This document shows, in pieces, positions 20,101-34,500 of a stretch of DNA of 64,000 nt; the first letter of the stretch is position 1, and each line of letters starts with the position of its first letter. The notes under the pieces were generated by a model. It was not told the origin of the DNA, searched no databases, and was given only the letters and a program-made list of their open reading frames with translations. The translations under genes were made by a program, and so were the position numbers. Source of the stretch: Tetramitus jugosus (taxonomy: Eukaryota; Heterolobosea; Eutetramitea; Acrasida; Vahlkampfiidae); the NCBI GenBank assembly GCA_937625935.1, contig OW569373.1:124001-188000 (forward strand), in the 5' to 3' direction.

Positions 20101-23100
20101 TCTGGAATTCTGCAGAATTTGAAGATAACTTTTGTAATATTGCTCACTGCATCAGTTAAGCTTCCCTTGAATGGAACAAATGGTGCCAACAAATACTTCA
20201 TTCCTAACTTGAATGAGTGTTTCAAATCTGCCGTGAGCCATCTCTCCTCCGATGCAGTCCTCAAAACAACTGAAGCAACAGCCAAATTAGGTTGTGAAAG
20301 AGCCATTTGTTCTGGAAGAACAAATGAAGCAGGAGTAGCATCAAACTGGAAACCAGTTCCCTCACGCAAATGACTAGCTTGGAACTCGAACCAGATACGA
20401 TCAGAACAAATGACAAATCTTCTTGGTAGCTGAGTGTTACCTTTGAATTGAAGACATTGCTTTCTACCCTGTGAATCGAAGTAGAATGTCAATTGATCGT
20501 GCTGAGAGAGTTCACATCTCTCATCAAATAGAATACAAATGGATGACACACCACAGAATCGTATTGGGATCCGAGTACTATTCATGGCAGATTTAAATAC
20601 AACTCTTCTATGATAAGGTGCACCAGAAATAGTGTTATTGAGATCATTCAATGCCTCTGTGACGACTCCATCAAAAATAGGGATAATTTGATTATTGACC
20701 GATAGTTTGCTCAATTTCAACCTTGCCAGCAACTGTTGAAGTTTCTCAGACAAATCAACATGATTGGCCACAAAAGTGTGTTGCTGGCCATGGTACTGAT
20801 CAACGAAAAGCAACTTGATAACCTTGTACAAATTATCTGTGGTCATGAAGGTACTCTCCAATTCAAGTGGTGACTTCAAATTGGTGAATAGGGCAGACAA
20901 CAACTTTCGACAATACATCGAACTGATAGATTTGTAATAGGTCAAAGATCCTGAACCTAATTCCAACAGAGAGAGCGATTTCAAGTCTTGAGGCGGTGTG
21001 AGCAAGTTTTGAGTCTTGACAAAGGAGGATAAGTGAGTTCCTGTGTGAGTATCCCAGGACTGAATATAAGCACCATTGAGCAATTTTCTTGTCACAACAC
21101 CCACAGAGCTCTTCATTCTGTCTAATTGACTATTTGTTCCCTTCTCATCGGTCATACTTGGATTTACAACCAAAATATCATCAATACAAACATTGTGAAT
21201 TTGAACATCACTGAACATGTTCTCATTCACCTTGACCTCAAGATTAAGTAATAGTCCCTTTGTAATCATAGATCGCAGTTCATCCTGATTACAATCAGCA
21301 CCAATGAAAGCAGTTCCCTTTTCCAGTTGCTCCTCGTTGTTGTCGAGAACCTCTTCCATTAGAGGTTTGTTCTCGCTCAACAGCCAATTGAGAGCCATAT
21401 TCACATCATCCTGACTTAACTTGAGCGCAAAATGACACATTTCTCGCTCAAAGCCCATGGTAATCAATTGATCAGCCAATTGATCTCTAATGGGTCCTGA
21501 TCGACTTCTATGCAAGAATGAAAGAGCAGAGTTTGGATCATTTGGATATATCTCTATCGCTTTCTCGCAAAGTTTGGCCGGAAAGCCAAGCAACAAAAAT
21601 TCTCTTAGAAGTTGCTTTGTATCATGTTGTGGTTGAGTAGCATTGCTGTTAATGCTCTTTTCAACAGGATGAACAGTTGGCTGACTAACTGACTTTGGTC
21701 GAGAGGCAAGAGGCTTGTATGACTTTGCTAGATTAAATTGGAATGGACGACTGCCAAAATTGGCTCGAATGGTTGCCTTGTTGCCTCTTAGGATAACAAC
21801 TGGGAAGTAGGTCTTGCCATCTGTCGGTATATGGAAAGCATTGCCCAAATTTAAACCATTCTTGGTGAAAAATATAGCCTTATGCTCCTTGCTCCATCCA
21901 CAACCAATGACATCCGCCTTGCTACCAGATGAACTGTAAGCTGATTTGTACAATTTGGTTCCAAGGAACAAATGACCACTGTTCACATGGAAAGTGAAGC
22001 TTGACTCTAGAACCTCAGGCCAATGCTTGTTCACATTCACTTCTTCGGACAAACCAAGAGCGATAGTGCCCGAAGGTTGTCCGTAGTTGACAACTTCAAT
22101 TTCAAAGTAGAATCCAGGCCAAGAGAGAGGAATGTAATAGTCAGATCCCAACATTGAAAATAGGGTTGCTGAATAGAAGTCGTAAGTAATATCAGAATCA
22201 GAATCAATTCTATATCCAGCACGAGCATTCAAAGGTTTAAAGCATGATGGGCCTACATTTTCCTCCTGGACCATAGTTGACTTGGTAACGGCGAATAATG
22301 GAGCATGAGGATTATTTTGATTCTTGAGAAGTTGGAAGACTGGCATAAGTCTTTGAAGACGCAAACACATTGATTGCATCCTCTGAAGCGTGAGTATTGG
22401 ATCAGCTGGCGCTTTCCTTAGAGACTTGCAGCTAAACTTGCCCTCCCCTGCTCCACAGTCACAATAGAACTCGCCAATTTCAGGATTACCGAGCTTGTGA
22501 CCTCTGTGACACGTTCTAGCGCAAACAGCACAGACAGCTCGAGAGTTTGACATTCCACATGTCAAACAAGAGTAGTAATGCTGCTTTGTGAACTGCTTTC
22601 CAGTGAAGGAGAAAGAACATGCATCAAGTTTTAGCTCCTTGCCGTAGGTTATTTGCGTCGGCATTTCAGCAAAAGACAAGATCGTGGAAAGTTTGTTACT
22701 TCTGAGCAATATATCCAAATAATATTCTTGGGTAGAAAGCAAGTCCATTACTCCCAGGCATCGCATCCACATATTAGAGAAGAGAAGGAGATAATTATCT
22801 TCTGTCCTATTCTGAGATACACGTTCTTTTGTCACAAATTTTCCACAACATTCAATAAAATTAATGAGTGACAGTACTGTCGTTTCATTAATGCTGACAT
22901 GTGCAAGATTTAACGTATCGTGAGTTTTCACTCTTACGTTTTCTGATGGCACAGTGTGTACTCTATGGAGTGTTTTGTCGTTAAGCAACTCTACTTGAAC
23001 ACAATGCTTATCCTCTTCGACTAGTGTAATTCTAGCATCCATCCATTTTCCGTTCATATCAACTAGAATTTCCTCACCTGACTCAGGTATGTAGGAGAAT

Positions 23101-26100
23101 CCAAGCAGCAAAGTGAACGCAGCAGAGATACTCTTAAAAGCATCAGATTGTTCCTTTGAAACATCATCTGCAGTGAATACATTCGTGCGAATGGACTCTC
23201 CCAGTTGACAAACGAGAGCAAAGGAATCAGTAAGAGCTCTGTTCACTATGCTTTTGATCGTACGTGTCCAGCACTCTGGGGATGAATCCTCGAAGAGCTT
23301 TCTCAATAAAATAAATATCTGTTTCGCCATATTTAAACCGATCGTATGGTTATGTGTCTCGGAGACAGCAAATGGATCACAACCCATTACTGAGTGTAAC
23401 TCGAACTGACCCAAGAATTCAAAAAGCACGCTCACTAATGTAATCTCATTGTCACTCAGTAAATCGCTAGAGTTCTTCTGCCTTAAAATCAAGTGACTGC
23501 ACAGTTTAAGAGACAATTCCTGAACCTGCACATACCCCATCTTTAAAAGAGGCAACAACAGAGCTTGGAAGCGAGCAGTAGTCAGGCACTCTTGAGCAGA
23601 CTTGGTACTGCACAGCGATACCATCAGAGAAAGCATCTCTTCCAAAACGACATAATTCGAGAAAGTGGGTTGCAGAAGTACATTCTCCAACTCATCGAAC
23701 AATAGTGAAAATATGCTATCTCGCAATAGGAGAAGCTTATTCTTCAATACATTCTGCATCAAAATTGGAGTGTCATTCTTTTCCTGCTCCTCCCATTGCT
23801 CCAGCATGGAAATAGATCGAACAGAAAGCATTCTGAATAATTTCCAAGCTCTTCTACTCATTTCCTTTCTCTCCTCGCCAGTGGCACTTCTCTGAGCAAA
23901 TTTAACATTGCCGTCAGGTGCAATATCACAGTTGAACATGAGTGGACATAATTTTTGCAATAGATTCAATTCTAACACCCAATCAATATCCAAGGGTTTA
24001 AAACTGATGAAGCATGTCTCAAGAATTTCACGCAACATTCCGCTTAATAATACATCAGAACCTGTTGGCTCAAGTTCATTCATCAAGGTACTTAAAAATT
24101 TAGCAAAAGAGTTCGAAAGAACGTCATAGTGCGTTGGTCCACACCCTTCAGTATTATTAAAATAATGGAAGTCAACGCGGTCGAAATTTTTCATTGAACG
24201 ACTCCTCAATACTGTTTTGGCACCTTGAATAATTTCTGCCTTGACACTACTAAACTGAGTGCATGTCAACAACTCAGTGTACATGCTAAATGCTTTCGCT
24301 CTGCTCAGTGCTCTATCCTTTCGATTATTAATGAAAGCTCTTAGTTTGCTTGGATCAGCATCACTCTGAACAAATGATAGTACAAGAGTAGCTATATCAG
24401 CAATATGTTGATTATCAACCTTGCTCGTATCATTCAATGCCTTTGACTTCCATTGCTTGCACAATCTCCAAGCAATCATAATTGACCGAACCTTATCTAT
24501 GGCACTATCAAAATCACTTGGTTGACCTGTTAATTGCATGTGTTCCTTTTCTTTGCCCTTTGTATCGGATTTACTAATTCTGCTGTGGCTGCGATCCTTG
24601 ACTAAGCGAGGACTCTCATTCAATACATCTCGATCAGTTGATTGAGTCAAAAGATTCGATTGTAAGGACCCTCTATGTACGAACGGGAAAGTAGAACTTC
24701 GCATGTCCAACAACAGTTCTGCTTTGGAGACAATGGATGTTCTCATGTTTTCATAAGCTAATTGTTGAGTTTGTCGCTTTTGAACCATCCATGTTCTCAC
24801 TTTCTTAGCACCTCTCCAAACAGAGAGTAGTTTTGGTGAAACAGCAATACGTGACAAAGAACTAAAATCATTATCACTACGCAAGGCATCAGCCAATTGA
24901 TTCGTGAATCGAAGCGCCAGTCCTGCCAAATCAGTATGCTTTAGTATGGAAGCTATGACTGCTCTCTCACTTGTATTGATGTCTTCATTATCCTTCAATA
25001 CAACAGGTTCAAATTGCAATTGTTGAGTCATAAACCTAACCAAAATGGCACCATTATTCCTATTGTGAATCAAATCAAGCAAAAATGTATTTCTGTTCTT
25101 AGAAGCACACGCTTCGTCTCTAAAATCTTCCAAACCTTTCGAAAATAGTTTAGAATTCAACCAAGAGGAGTTCTTGAGTTCATCAGATGAACAAGGATAA
25201 CTTGATAGAATAAACGTAGAACAGCGTCCACCGAGCCATCCAATATTCTTCTGCATCTCATAGAACCAATTAAGATCAAATATTGGTAATAGCGCGCATC
25301 TCATTCCCCAGTCTGTGCCTTTATCATCAGACGTAAAGTTGAGCTGAACAGAACTACCCCAGGTCATCAATGGATTCACAGGTATAGTTTTTCCATAACC
25401 TGAAAATTGAAGAGACTGTGCTGATACTTGAGGGTTTGCAGAAATTCTTAGGTTGTCAGAAGAGGTTGATGTCCTACTTCTTGGGTCGAACTTAACAGCT
25501 ACGGATATGACACTCTCTTGATCGAAAGTTGATTGTACTACATTGCTTAACTTACTCTCATACGGATGATCCGTCTCAACAATATGCCAATCAAATGTCG
25601 GATCTGCCTGTTTCAATACACTACTAAAGTCATTCATTGCTCTCAGCATATCTACTGTGAATGGATACAGGAATGATGTTATTCTGTGCATTTGCTTAAT
25701 GTCATCCTCCGTGTGGCCGCATCTCCACAAGAACTTCACAAAGGAATGGTAAAGTGGGAATGCCAACTGGCCGAATATTGATTGCCTCAACAATGAAAGC
25801 AATTTGAAATTGTTCTCGGATGTTTCTTCATCAGTGACAACGTACGCAGCAGCCAACAACTCCATGGATGAATTAAATACTTTGATCGCATAATCAATCA
25901 ATACCTTTCCTGCCCCTTGAACAAGAGATAGAGATGGAACTGTAGATGATCTGAATGATCTCAGTTGCGAGCCAGAGATTGTTTTGAGCAGAGAGTTTTG
26001 CCACATCAATGCGAGAGTAGTCAAATAATGACATATATCGCTGTTACTTGCATCTATTGTTGTAGATGGACCTACAACAGATTCAATTGCCTGTAGCGCA

Positions 26101-28840
26101 TCAGACTTCAGCAAGCTGATAACCTCCTCAAAAAATTGAACAGAATTGTCTTTCGCTCCAATGCCCTGCACAGCAAACGACTCAAATAAATAGCTGTCAG
26201 TTGTCATTCTAATCAGCACCTTCGCGAACAAGTTCCTTGTCAGAGAATCGTTAATATTTCGAAGCGAATCAATGAAAAAGCTTCTCTGTTCATTGTGCGT
26301 TGGATAAAACAACGTGTAACCCACGCAGAGCACCATTGATACATGATCAAACAGAACGGGATCATTAATCAAATCAGAGCTAATTGAGACAGCAGGTTGA
26401 TCGGATTGTGCTGCACTGATCGTATCACCATCCACTCCCGATTGTGGTCTTGAAATAACCACAAAGTCCTCTTCAGTACTTCGAGTGTCAACATCAATAC
26501 TCTCCTCAGTAGCAAGGAAACCTTGTTGTTTTTGAAGGCTTGATGCAACAGATCTAGATTGTCGCTTCGTCGTTGTGGTTGGTACGCTCGGCGTGATGAC
26601 TGGTTTAGGATTGTGTATCAGTGATAAGCAAAATATCTTGATATCCTTAATGAAATCAACTTTTGGAATACTGAAGGAATAGGAAGGGACTGAACTATCA
26701 TCCTTCTCACTTGGAGTACTAGGATATTGAGTGTTCGTAGGAGTTGCTCTTATTGCCAAACGACCTGAATCTGTTCTCAAAACTTCATTATCCTGTTTCC
26801 ACAATGAAAGAGCCTCAATATTCAATCGCAATATTCTAAAGAGGGCACTCAGACAGTATAGCTGTGGATGAGTCTTGTCCTTCTGCGCATTGACCTTAAA
26901 CTTCAAAAGGCGAGTAATCATAGATTTCAATATAGTAAACACTTGTGGCACAGGCTCGATACAGAATGAGGAAGAGAGACACTTGGTCTCCTTGAATAGC
27001 AAGTTTGGACCACTCAAATAAGCCTCGCACAATAGATCCAATTGAGACAAAATAAATACAAATACCCTCCGAATGGAAAGAAGTTTCTTTCCGTGTGAAG
27101 GAATACTATATGCTGAATTTGATACAATAGCTTGAGGCGAATGCGCTTGATCACTCTGGACCCAACTCCAATTCGAATGTGATCCCTGGCGAGTTCGATG
27201 CGGCATGTGGTTCGCTACCGTTGTACGATATTGGAGCAAAGCTTTTAGTGTCTCGGGTCGCAAGGTTATGCCTCCATCGTCTGACTCATCTGTTGGCAGT
27301 GGATCTCCGTGTTCTTCTGTCAATATTAAAATGCTCTGCAAAACCATGAGAACATCCAACAGGGAACCTCGATTCAATGCCAATAAAAATAGAGAGACGA
27401 TAGCTTTTGATCTCTTTCGAATATTAATGTCCTTGTTCGCTGTAAAATCAACCAAATAGGACTGAATATCACTAATATCACTTCCAATCATTGAATAGGG
27501 AGTAATATTCTTTGATAATAATTTGTACACGGATTCAGCACGAGATCTTCTCAACTTTGCAAAGAAACCCTTTTTCACATCACTCCTCTGCATAGCCTTT
27601 TGTAGTTCCTTAATGAGCTTCGTTGTCTCTTCTTTTTGAACTTTGGGCAACGCGAGCGGCAAATGTTCAAACAAACCTTTTAACCGCTATTGTAGTAGGC
27701 AAGGTAAAAACGAAAAAATGAATGTGGTGACGCATGTTTCATTGGTGTCAATTGATCCGTTCGATACAATAGTGAAACAATCACTTGTTAAAAAAACATA
27801 AAGTATCACACGAGTGTGTAACCACAACATACCTTGACATCACCGGACCTTAGTGTTTGAAACTCTTGAACGCGCTCCAAAATTTTCATTCTCTTGTACA
27901 GCAACATGTGAAACGACAAAAGTGGAGACAACTGGTCATCTTGTTCGGCATGTTGAACAAACAACCGCCTGACAGCTTCTTCTAATGCTGCATTGATTCT
28001 TACACTCTCATCTTCTTCATCATCGTCATCATCATTCATAATTAACAATGATGATGATGATGATACATTGACATTTCTACTACTATAGTTATCATTGTTG
28101 TTGTTATTATTATCGTGCTGATGGTGATGATGATGGTCATCCACTTGTTGTTCATTGTTGTTCGTTGATGATGATGCTAGTGGTGGTGGTCCTGGTCTCG
28201 TCTCCTCACTATGATGATGATGATCTGTCCAAGGTGAAGTCACCCTTTCAAACGAATTAAATAATTCAACTTCTTCGAAAACAGTGTTTGGCAATGTACT
28301 CTTTGATCGAAAGAAATCAAGTGAAGACACTTGTCTAACATCTACGGGGTCACTATAGTAAACGTGCAACAATTGATCATACGTGTTGATATCGTTGGCT
28401 GCATTCGTCTGTAGCATGTGAATAGGAACGGATTGTTGTGGTGGTGTTGCGGACGACGATGATGTTGTTGACGACGGTGAAGAATAGGATGAAGGTGTAA
28501 GTGCATTGACAGGTAGGTGATGATGATGATGATGATTCGAATTGATGGGTGATGTCGCACTGATAATGCTACTGCCAGTGGAAGCTCTGTGCTGAATATG
28601 ATTACGATGATTGGTGGGTGAAACTACTGCTGCTGCCACAGATGACGAAGACGATGATTGCTGTTGCTGCTGAGGAGGAGGAGGAACAACGGATGGTGGT
28701 GGTTGTAGACGATGTGGTTGCTGCTGCTGCTGCTGTTGTTGCTGTTGAGGAGGTGGTGGAGCAAGATTCGCTAGATTACGATGAGTAAAAGGATTAGTGG
28801 TAGGTGGTGGTTGATGATGATGAGTTACAGATGGATCCAT
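17187..28840 (-). CDS. giant HECT E3 ubiquitin ligase with UBR, SPRY, UBA and ZZ domains
   Basis: Two exons: 28840-27833 (336 codons) and 27686-17187 (3499 codons), joined by a 146-nt GTATGT...ATAG intron; 3835 residues. The large frame has no ATG at its apparent start (27674 is TTG), so the upstream exon supplies the N-terminus. That exon is Gln/Pro/His/Ser-rich, with a conserved-looking end. Domains by approximate residue: UBR-type zinc box with CLTCGMSNSRAVCAVCARTC and CDCGAG (2025-2090); SPRY (2195-2320); two UBA-like units (2355-2450); a CUB-like strand-rich segment (3055-3125); two ZZ fingers, each with CxxC...C-x2-C...CEKC (3130-3180, 3210-3255); HECT (about 3490-3835) with catalytic Cys at about 3787 in LSHTCFFSIELPPYSS. 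It would ubiquitinate substrates recognised through these modules; the substrate is unknown. Confidence 0.93.
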
Positions 28841-29509
28841 GATTATTGTTGTTGTTTGTTGTTTGTCCTATGATGTTTTTTTTTGTTGTTGGTTGTTGGG
28901 ATGAAAAAAATCAAAGTTGTTTTTGCTTGTTTGAATTCAGCTTTTTGAGCTTTGAGCTACTCGAACAATGATTGGATAATAAATTAGAGATCTCTTGAGA
29001 GATTTGTTTGTCGTTGTGGTTGTTGTTTGTTGGGATGAAAAATGTGAAGAAAGGGTTTTTAGTAGGAGATAGTTTGTCCTCGAAATCAATTCGTATCGTT
29101 CGTTTGTTGTTTTAGGACGAAGAACTTTTATCAATTTTGTTGTTTGGTCCAAAAAAAAAGGTGTTTTGTGTCCATGTCAAATGAGTTACGAAATGTCCGT
29201 TGTTCCAAAGTGCTATGGAGGTGTCCGAGCAGGCCTTAAAGGGGTACAGATTACATGAAGAGCTTGTAACCGTTCACCAATAGGCTCCAGGAGATGCGAT
29301 TGTAAAGAGTGACTTTTGGCAGGGTATCTTCACAGTATGTTACAAGTTCCAGACGAACCAAACATGAAACTCTATTTAAATCAATCAATTGCCCCGCCAG
29401 AGGCGAACAAACCGCTCACACCTGATTTTTGTCGTGTCCTGCCCAAAAATTCGTTGCCTTCACGACGAAACACAAGAAACAACGAGCGAAAAAAAACATC
29501 ATTTGAATC
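28841..29509. other. divergent intergenic region between HECT ligase and CK1
   Basis: This 670-bp gap holds the promoters of two divergent genes. It contains T/G-rich leader-like sequence and A-runs but no protein-like frame. An A-box-like GTGTCCGAGC occurs near 29220 without a matching B box, so no tRNA is called. Confidence 0.45.
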
Positions 29510-31113
29510 ATGTCAGCAGTCGAACACACAATTGGTGACAAGTTTGTTCTTGGTAGGAAGATTGGTAGTGGAGCATTTGGAGAAATTTTTATTGGTAAGC
29601 TTTCTTTTTTTTTGCTTCAAAGCATCAATCAATACGAACAAAAAAAACAATCATCAAATGGAACATAATGTTGTTGACAAAAATTCTTTTTCGGCATTTC
29701 TCTATCTCTTAAAACTCCATGTGATGATGATAATGGTTGCTCCGATGTTTGCTGATCGAACTCATTTTTTTGGCGCTTTTTTAAAAAACTCCGACTTTAC
29801 GAATCATGATTTTTTAGCTCAAAACCGACTCACAGGAGAAAAGGTGGCAGTCAAGCTTGAACACAGAAAATCCAAGCATCCACAACTGCTGTATGAAGCC
29901 AGACTTATTAAGCTCTTGAACCTATCAAAGAGAGGTATGTGTCATACATGTCGATATCTACTACTCTATGTCCTGCTTGGAAAGCTTTCGACGAAAATTT
30001 TATTTTTTTTTCTTGTTGAATATGACAATGGACGAATCATGTGCATAACTTACATACTTTTCTCTCCAATCATGATGTTCATACTGCAATGAATGCGTTA
30101 TCATCATTGTATATTTATAGCTCTGGGTATACCAAGAGTGAGATGGTATGGTATCGAAGGTGACTATAACGCAATGGTCATGGACTTGTTAGGTCTCAGT
30201 CTGGAAGAATCATTCAATCGATGTGGCAGAAAATTTTCATTGAAAACTGTTTTGATGTTGGCTGATCAAATGGTACGTGTCATGATCATTTCATATGCAC
30301 GCACACTCTCTTGCTTTTTCTCTTGTGTGTGCTTCTCTCAACGATGGATGCTCTTTTATCGTCATTTACTTGTTCTTCTTCTGACTAACACGCTTTTTCA
30401 TCTTGTCTTTTGTCTCTCTATATATATATATATTGATTCTATTTGTTCATGACATTGTGCAACTGGTGACTCTACCTGTCTATCATATATTACTATTATC
30501 ATTCATTGACTTTTAGTTGAAAAGAGTAGAATACATTCATTCCAAAAACTTTATTCATCGTGATATCAAACCAGACAATTTTCTGATGGGAACGTTGAAG
30601 AAACAACATGTTGTGTTCATGATTGATTATGGATTGGCTAAAAAGTACAGAGACAGCAAGCACGTTCACATTCCATACAGAGACAATAAGCACCTAACAG
30701 GCACAGCACGTTACGCCAGTATCAACAACCACTTGGGCATTGAACAGAGCAGAAGAGATGATTTGGAATCATTGGGCTATGTCCTAATGTACTTTAACAA
30801 GGGAGAACTGCCATGGCAGGGACTGAAAGCGAGAACAAAGGGCGACAAATATACACGAATCTGTGAGAAGAAGTCCTCAACGGGCATCAATGCTCTGTGT
30901 GAAGGATTCCCAACAGAGTTTGCTACTTACTTGAACTATACTAGATCTCTGGGCTTTGAAGATAAGCCAGATTATCAATACTTGAGAAAATTGTTTAGGG
31001 ACTTGTTTGTCAGACAGGGTTACACGATGGATTATAATTTTGATTGGAGCAATATGAATGGTGTTGTAGATACCGGATCTGCTTCCACACCACCCATTCA
31101 AAACTACCAATAA
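29510..31113 (+). CDS. casein kinase 1 (CK1-family) Ser/Thr kinase
   Basis: Four exons: 29510-29594, 29818-29934, 30121-30272, 30517-31113; introns of 223, 186 and 244 nt, all GT-AG with matching phases; 316 residues. Reassembly gives a complete CK1 domain: [14 protein letters not shown] (15-28), VAVKLE (about 37-42), [40 protein letters not shown] and [13 protein letters not shown]1-type activation wording is unmistakable. The magnesium-binding motif is DYG rather than DFG, a conservative change. The protein ends about 20 residues after the kinase domain, so it lacks the long regulatory tail of CK1 delta/epsilon. CK1 enzymes phosphorylate primed and acidic sites in many pathways. The first intron contains TTTTTTTGGCGC, an E2F-like half-palindrome. 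Confidence 0.95.
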
Positions 31114-31572
31114 GAGAAATCTTTTATTCTCACGCACCATGTACACCATAAAGTTACGAAGAACATGATAAATCGAATCTTTTATTCTTGTAAATTTTTA
31201 TCGGCGTCTCCGCATTTATCACAACGATTGATTTGGTTGTAACTTCCGAACGGTTCATATCCCAACAAATGAGCTCTCCAAGTTATTTTTTCTTCGGGAC
31301 TTTTCGCTCTTGATATTGAATACCAACGTTATCCGAAAGTACTTCTTCATTGAGGATAGAACACTCCTCCAACAAACAAACGACAGCACAAACTCACAGC
31401 TGTAACTTACACATTTATATCTTTCACACAACTTAACATTCCATCACGTACAATTGTGGATATCTCGAAAATATCAGACAGCGAAACAACATCGCATGAT
31501 TTATACCCAACAAGCCTAATTTTTGAAACGGTATCATTTAGAAAACGAAACAAACACATCAATTCCTCGACC
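31114..31572. other. intergenic region between CK1 and the Zn2Cys6 gene
   Basis: Both flanking genes read rightward. The sequence starts with AT-rich 3' flank of CK1, then A/C-rich leader-like sequence before the ATG at 31573. No gene or RNA is recognisable. Confidence 0.4.
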
Positions 31573-34500
31573 ATGTCTTCCAACACAACCTCAATGCTAT
31601 CATCTGATCAATATCAATCTAACTCTTATTCACAGCAATCTTCGACTGAGAAGGAGTGGTATTGGCCAATTCCAAATCCTCACTGGGACATGAAACCTTG
31701 CGCCAACCTCCGCCATGTTGGGAGGAGAAAGTTGGACAAAATAGATTTGTACGTGGACAGGAAGGAATCTGTGTCGTTCGCAAAAAAGCACACACTTTCC
31801 CTTGTCGGAAATTGGCGCCGGCTTCACTCCCAACTAGGCAATAAGGCAATACGAGACGCACAAAAAGTTCCACAACACGCGTTTGGTTGCCCATCTAAAG
31901 TCATACGTGACCCAACTATCATAAGTGCGATTGTCACTAAACATCATGCTTGCTCTTGTGTGATGCCTGGATGTCCAGAGGTTGGCAAGCATTCCGCTTA
32001 CAAAGACAGAAGAATTCCTAATGTTGATTCTGATAGTGATGGCTGTGTTAGGTTTAACGGAAAGAACAATCTCCTACGTTCTTTTTCCTCGAAAGCAGCA
32101 AGAGAAGTGAGAGAAATCAACAAGCCCTTAACTGTCCCTCAAGTCTTTGAAAGAAGTTGCACCATCAGGGGAAAGCGATTGATTCTTCCAAAATATCCCA
32201 ACAAGTATTGCCATCTTCGTTCCGTTCAATCCAAGTTCTCACCACCAGCACAAGCACAATCAGGAGAAGTCCCATACGAATCTCTGTGTCTATCCAATCC
32301 TTGCCCAACAACTGAGCAAACATTATCACAACCAAACGAGCCTGTTCTTCAGTTCAAGCAAAAGATTGAACAATTAACGGCGAAGAGCGATCGTGATCAC
32401 CCCAACATCACACACACCAACAACACCAACCACAACAGCAATAAGCATTTTCTTTCGTCAGCTACTTCCTTGAACGAAATGGAGTCACGTTCACCAGCAC
32501 AAGTGAAGAGTTTTTTCACTGATCACTTGCTGCTGCCCAAGGTCGAACCCATTGATTATGGTGACGACGATGAACAACGGCCCATAGATCATTACAATGG
32601 TGATGGAAACAATCAGGCACCATTTACCATTTTTGATGAGGACCCAAAAAGTATGATGCCAAAACAACCTACGAGAATCCAAAAAAACATACCGAACGAC
32701 GGTATAATGATACCAAAGTACTCTTTGGTCGTTAGTTTCAGTAGCAATCAGCAACAGGTAGTCAACAATGTACCTACCAGCAGCATGAACAGTCATGACG
32801 ATATGAACACTATTGATCATCAGAGCAACAACCAGAGCAACGACAACAACAACCATAACAGCAACAATCAAAATGTTGATCCTCATCACAACAATCATGG
32901 TGAAAGTGGGGGTAGTAACAGCAATGATAATCGTGATAATCGTGATAATAATAATAATAGTAATAGCAGTAATAATAATAGTAATGATGATAAGGGAAAA
33001 GCTAATGATCAGAATAATAATAATAACAATAATAGTAGCAATAATGATGGCAAGGATGAGGGGAATAATGACGAGGAGGAGGGTGATGATAGAGCTGGAG
33101 AAGACGAGGAAGACGATGCCATTAGTGGAGGTGCAGAGGACGATGACTCAGCTGGCAGTGATCACAATCATCAAAGTGATGGTGTTAGTGGTGGCAGTAG
33201 TAGCAGTAACAGCAAAAAAAGAAAGAGAAAGAGATTCAATGAAGCCTGCACAGAGTGTAGACGTGCACACAAGGCTTGTTCTCGTACTAGACCTTGTGAG
33301 AGATGTGTTCGATTGGGAACACCTGAAAAATGTCAATCTATGGAGAGAAAGAAGAGAAAAGTAACAAAGAAACGATGGTTCAACTATCAAGTGCAAGAGA
33401 ATGGAAAAATTACCTTGGAGAATACGAAGCAGCAGCAGCAACAACAACAGCAACGTCAGAAAGCAATGCAATCCTCGTTTGCTTCCTCTTCTATGAGCAA
33501 TGAATCGGCAAGCTCATCTGTAAGCAACATTGTCCATGGTTCTACGATGAATACGACTATGAACTCTTCTTCAGGTGTCTCACAATCCTTTTCTCCTCCT
33601 GTGTATCAGACACCATCCGCTACGACTGCTCATCAACAACAATATCAGCAATCTAGAACAATCGTTACCAATCAGCCCCATGGAGTGAACTATCAGAACC
33701 AACAACAGCAACAATACCACCCCTCATTTTCAATGCAGCATCAAGAACAGCAACAGGCGCCACAGTTTCATCAACATCACCCTCGACCGTCACCATACAT
33801 GGCTACAACTGGGTCTACATCTGGCTTGTCGCAACGAGCAACGGATATTCACACTCAACAACAACAACAGCAGCCGCAGCAACAACTACATTATTACTAT
33901 CATCATCCTCCTCATCAGAAGCAGAACAATAATAGTAGCAACAACCAACAGTTCCAGCAACATCAAAACAAGAACATACACGGAATAATGAGCACTGCAA
34001 ATACGAACACGAGCACACCATCAATTATGAATCAACAGCACCTTGGAGGCAGCACTGGAAGTCAAATGTCAGGCAACAGTAATCACTTACTTGTCCCCTC
34101 AACCACGCATCACCAAATAAGCCACACGACTGCCGCGATCGATAGCAAACAACCTGATATGATGATACCTCGATCGGCATCATCATCATCTCTTTTTGAA
34201 CCCTCTCTTCTTCATCAGCAACAACAGCAACACCTCCCTTATCATCAGCACAGCCAGCAGGTACAGCAAAGTATCGACGGTAGTCAAATGGCATTGCCTT
34301 CTTTCAATCGCTTGTCCAATCAACCAGCAAGTGGAGTTGGTGGTTCTAGTATGGGTCGAATGCCTGGTCACAACAACAACAACAATCATTCAGCTGTTGT
34401 GTCTTCATCATCATGGCATCCCAATTCTTCACCATCATATGACGTGCTTGCTTCTCCATCACCTCATCAACAACAACAAGAGCAACGATCTGATCACGCA

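Noticed and set aside
29205-29300. A-box-like GTGTCCGAGC suggesting a tRNA
   Set aside because: No B box (GGTTCGANNCC) and no acceptor stem that closes.
32813-33364. 183-codon + strand frame inside the first Zn2Cys6 gene, rich in Ile/Met/Val
   Set aside because: Shadow of Asn/Asp codon repeats (AAT, GAT) read in another frame.
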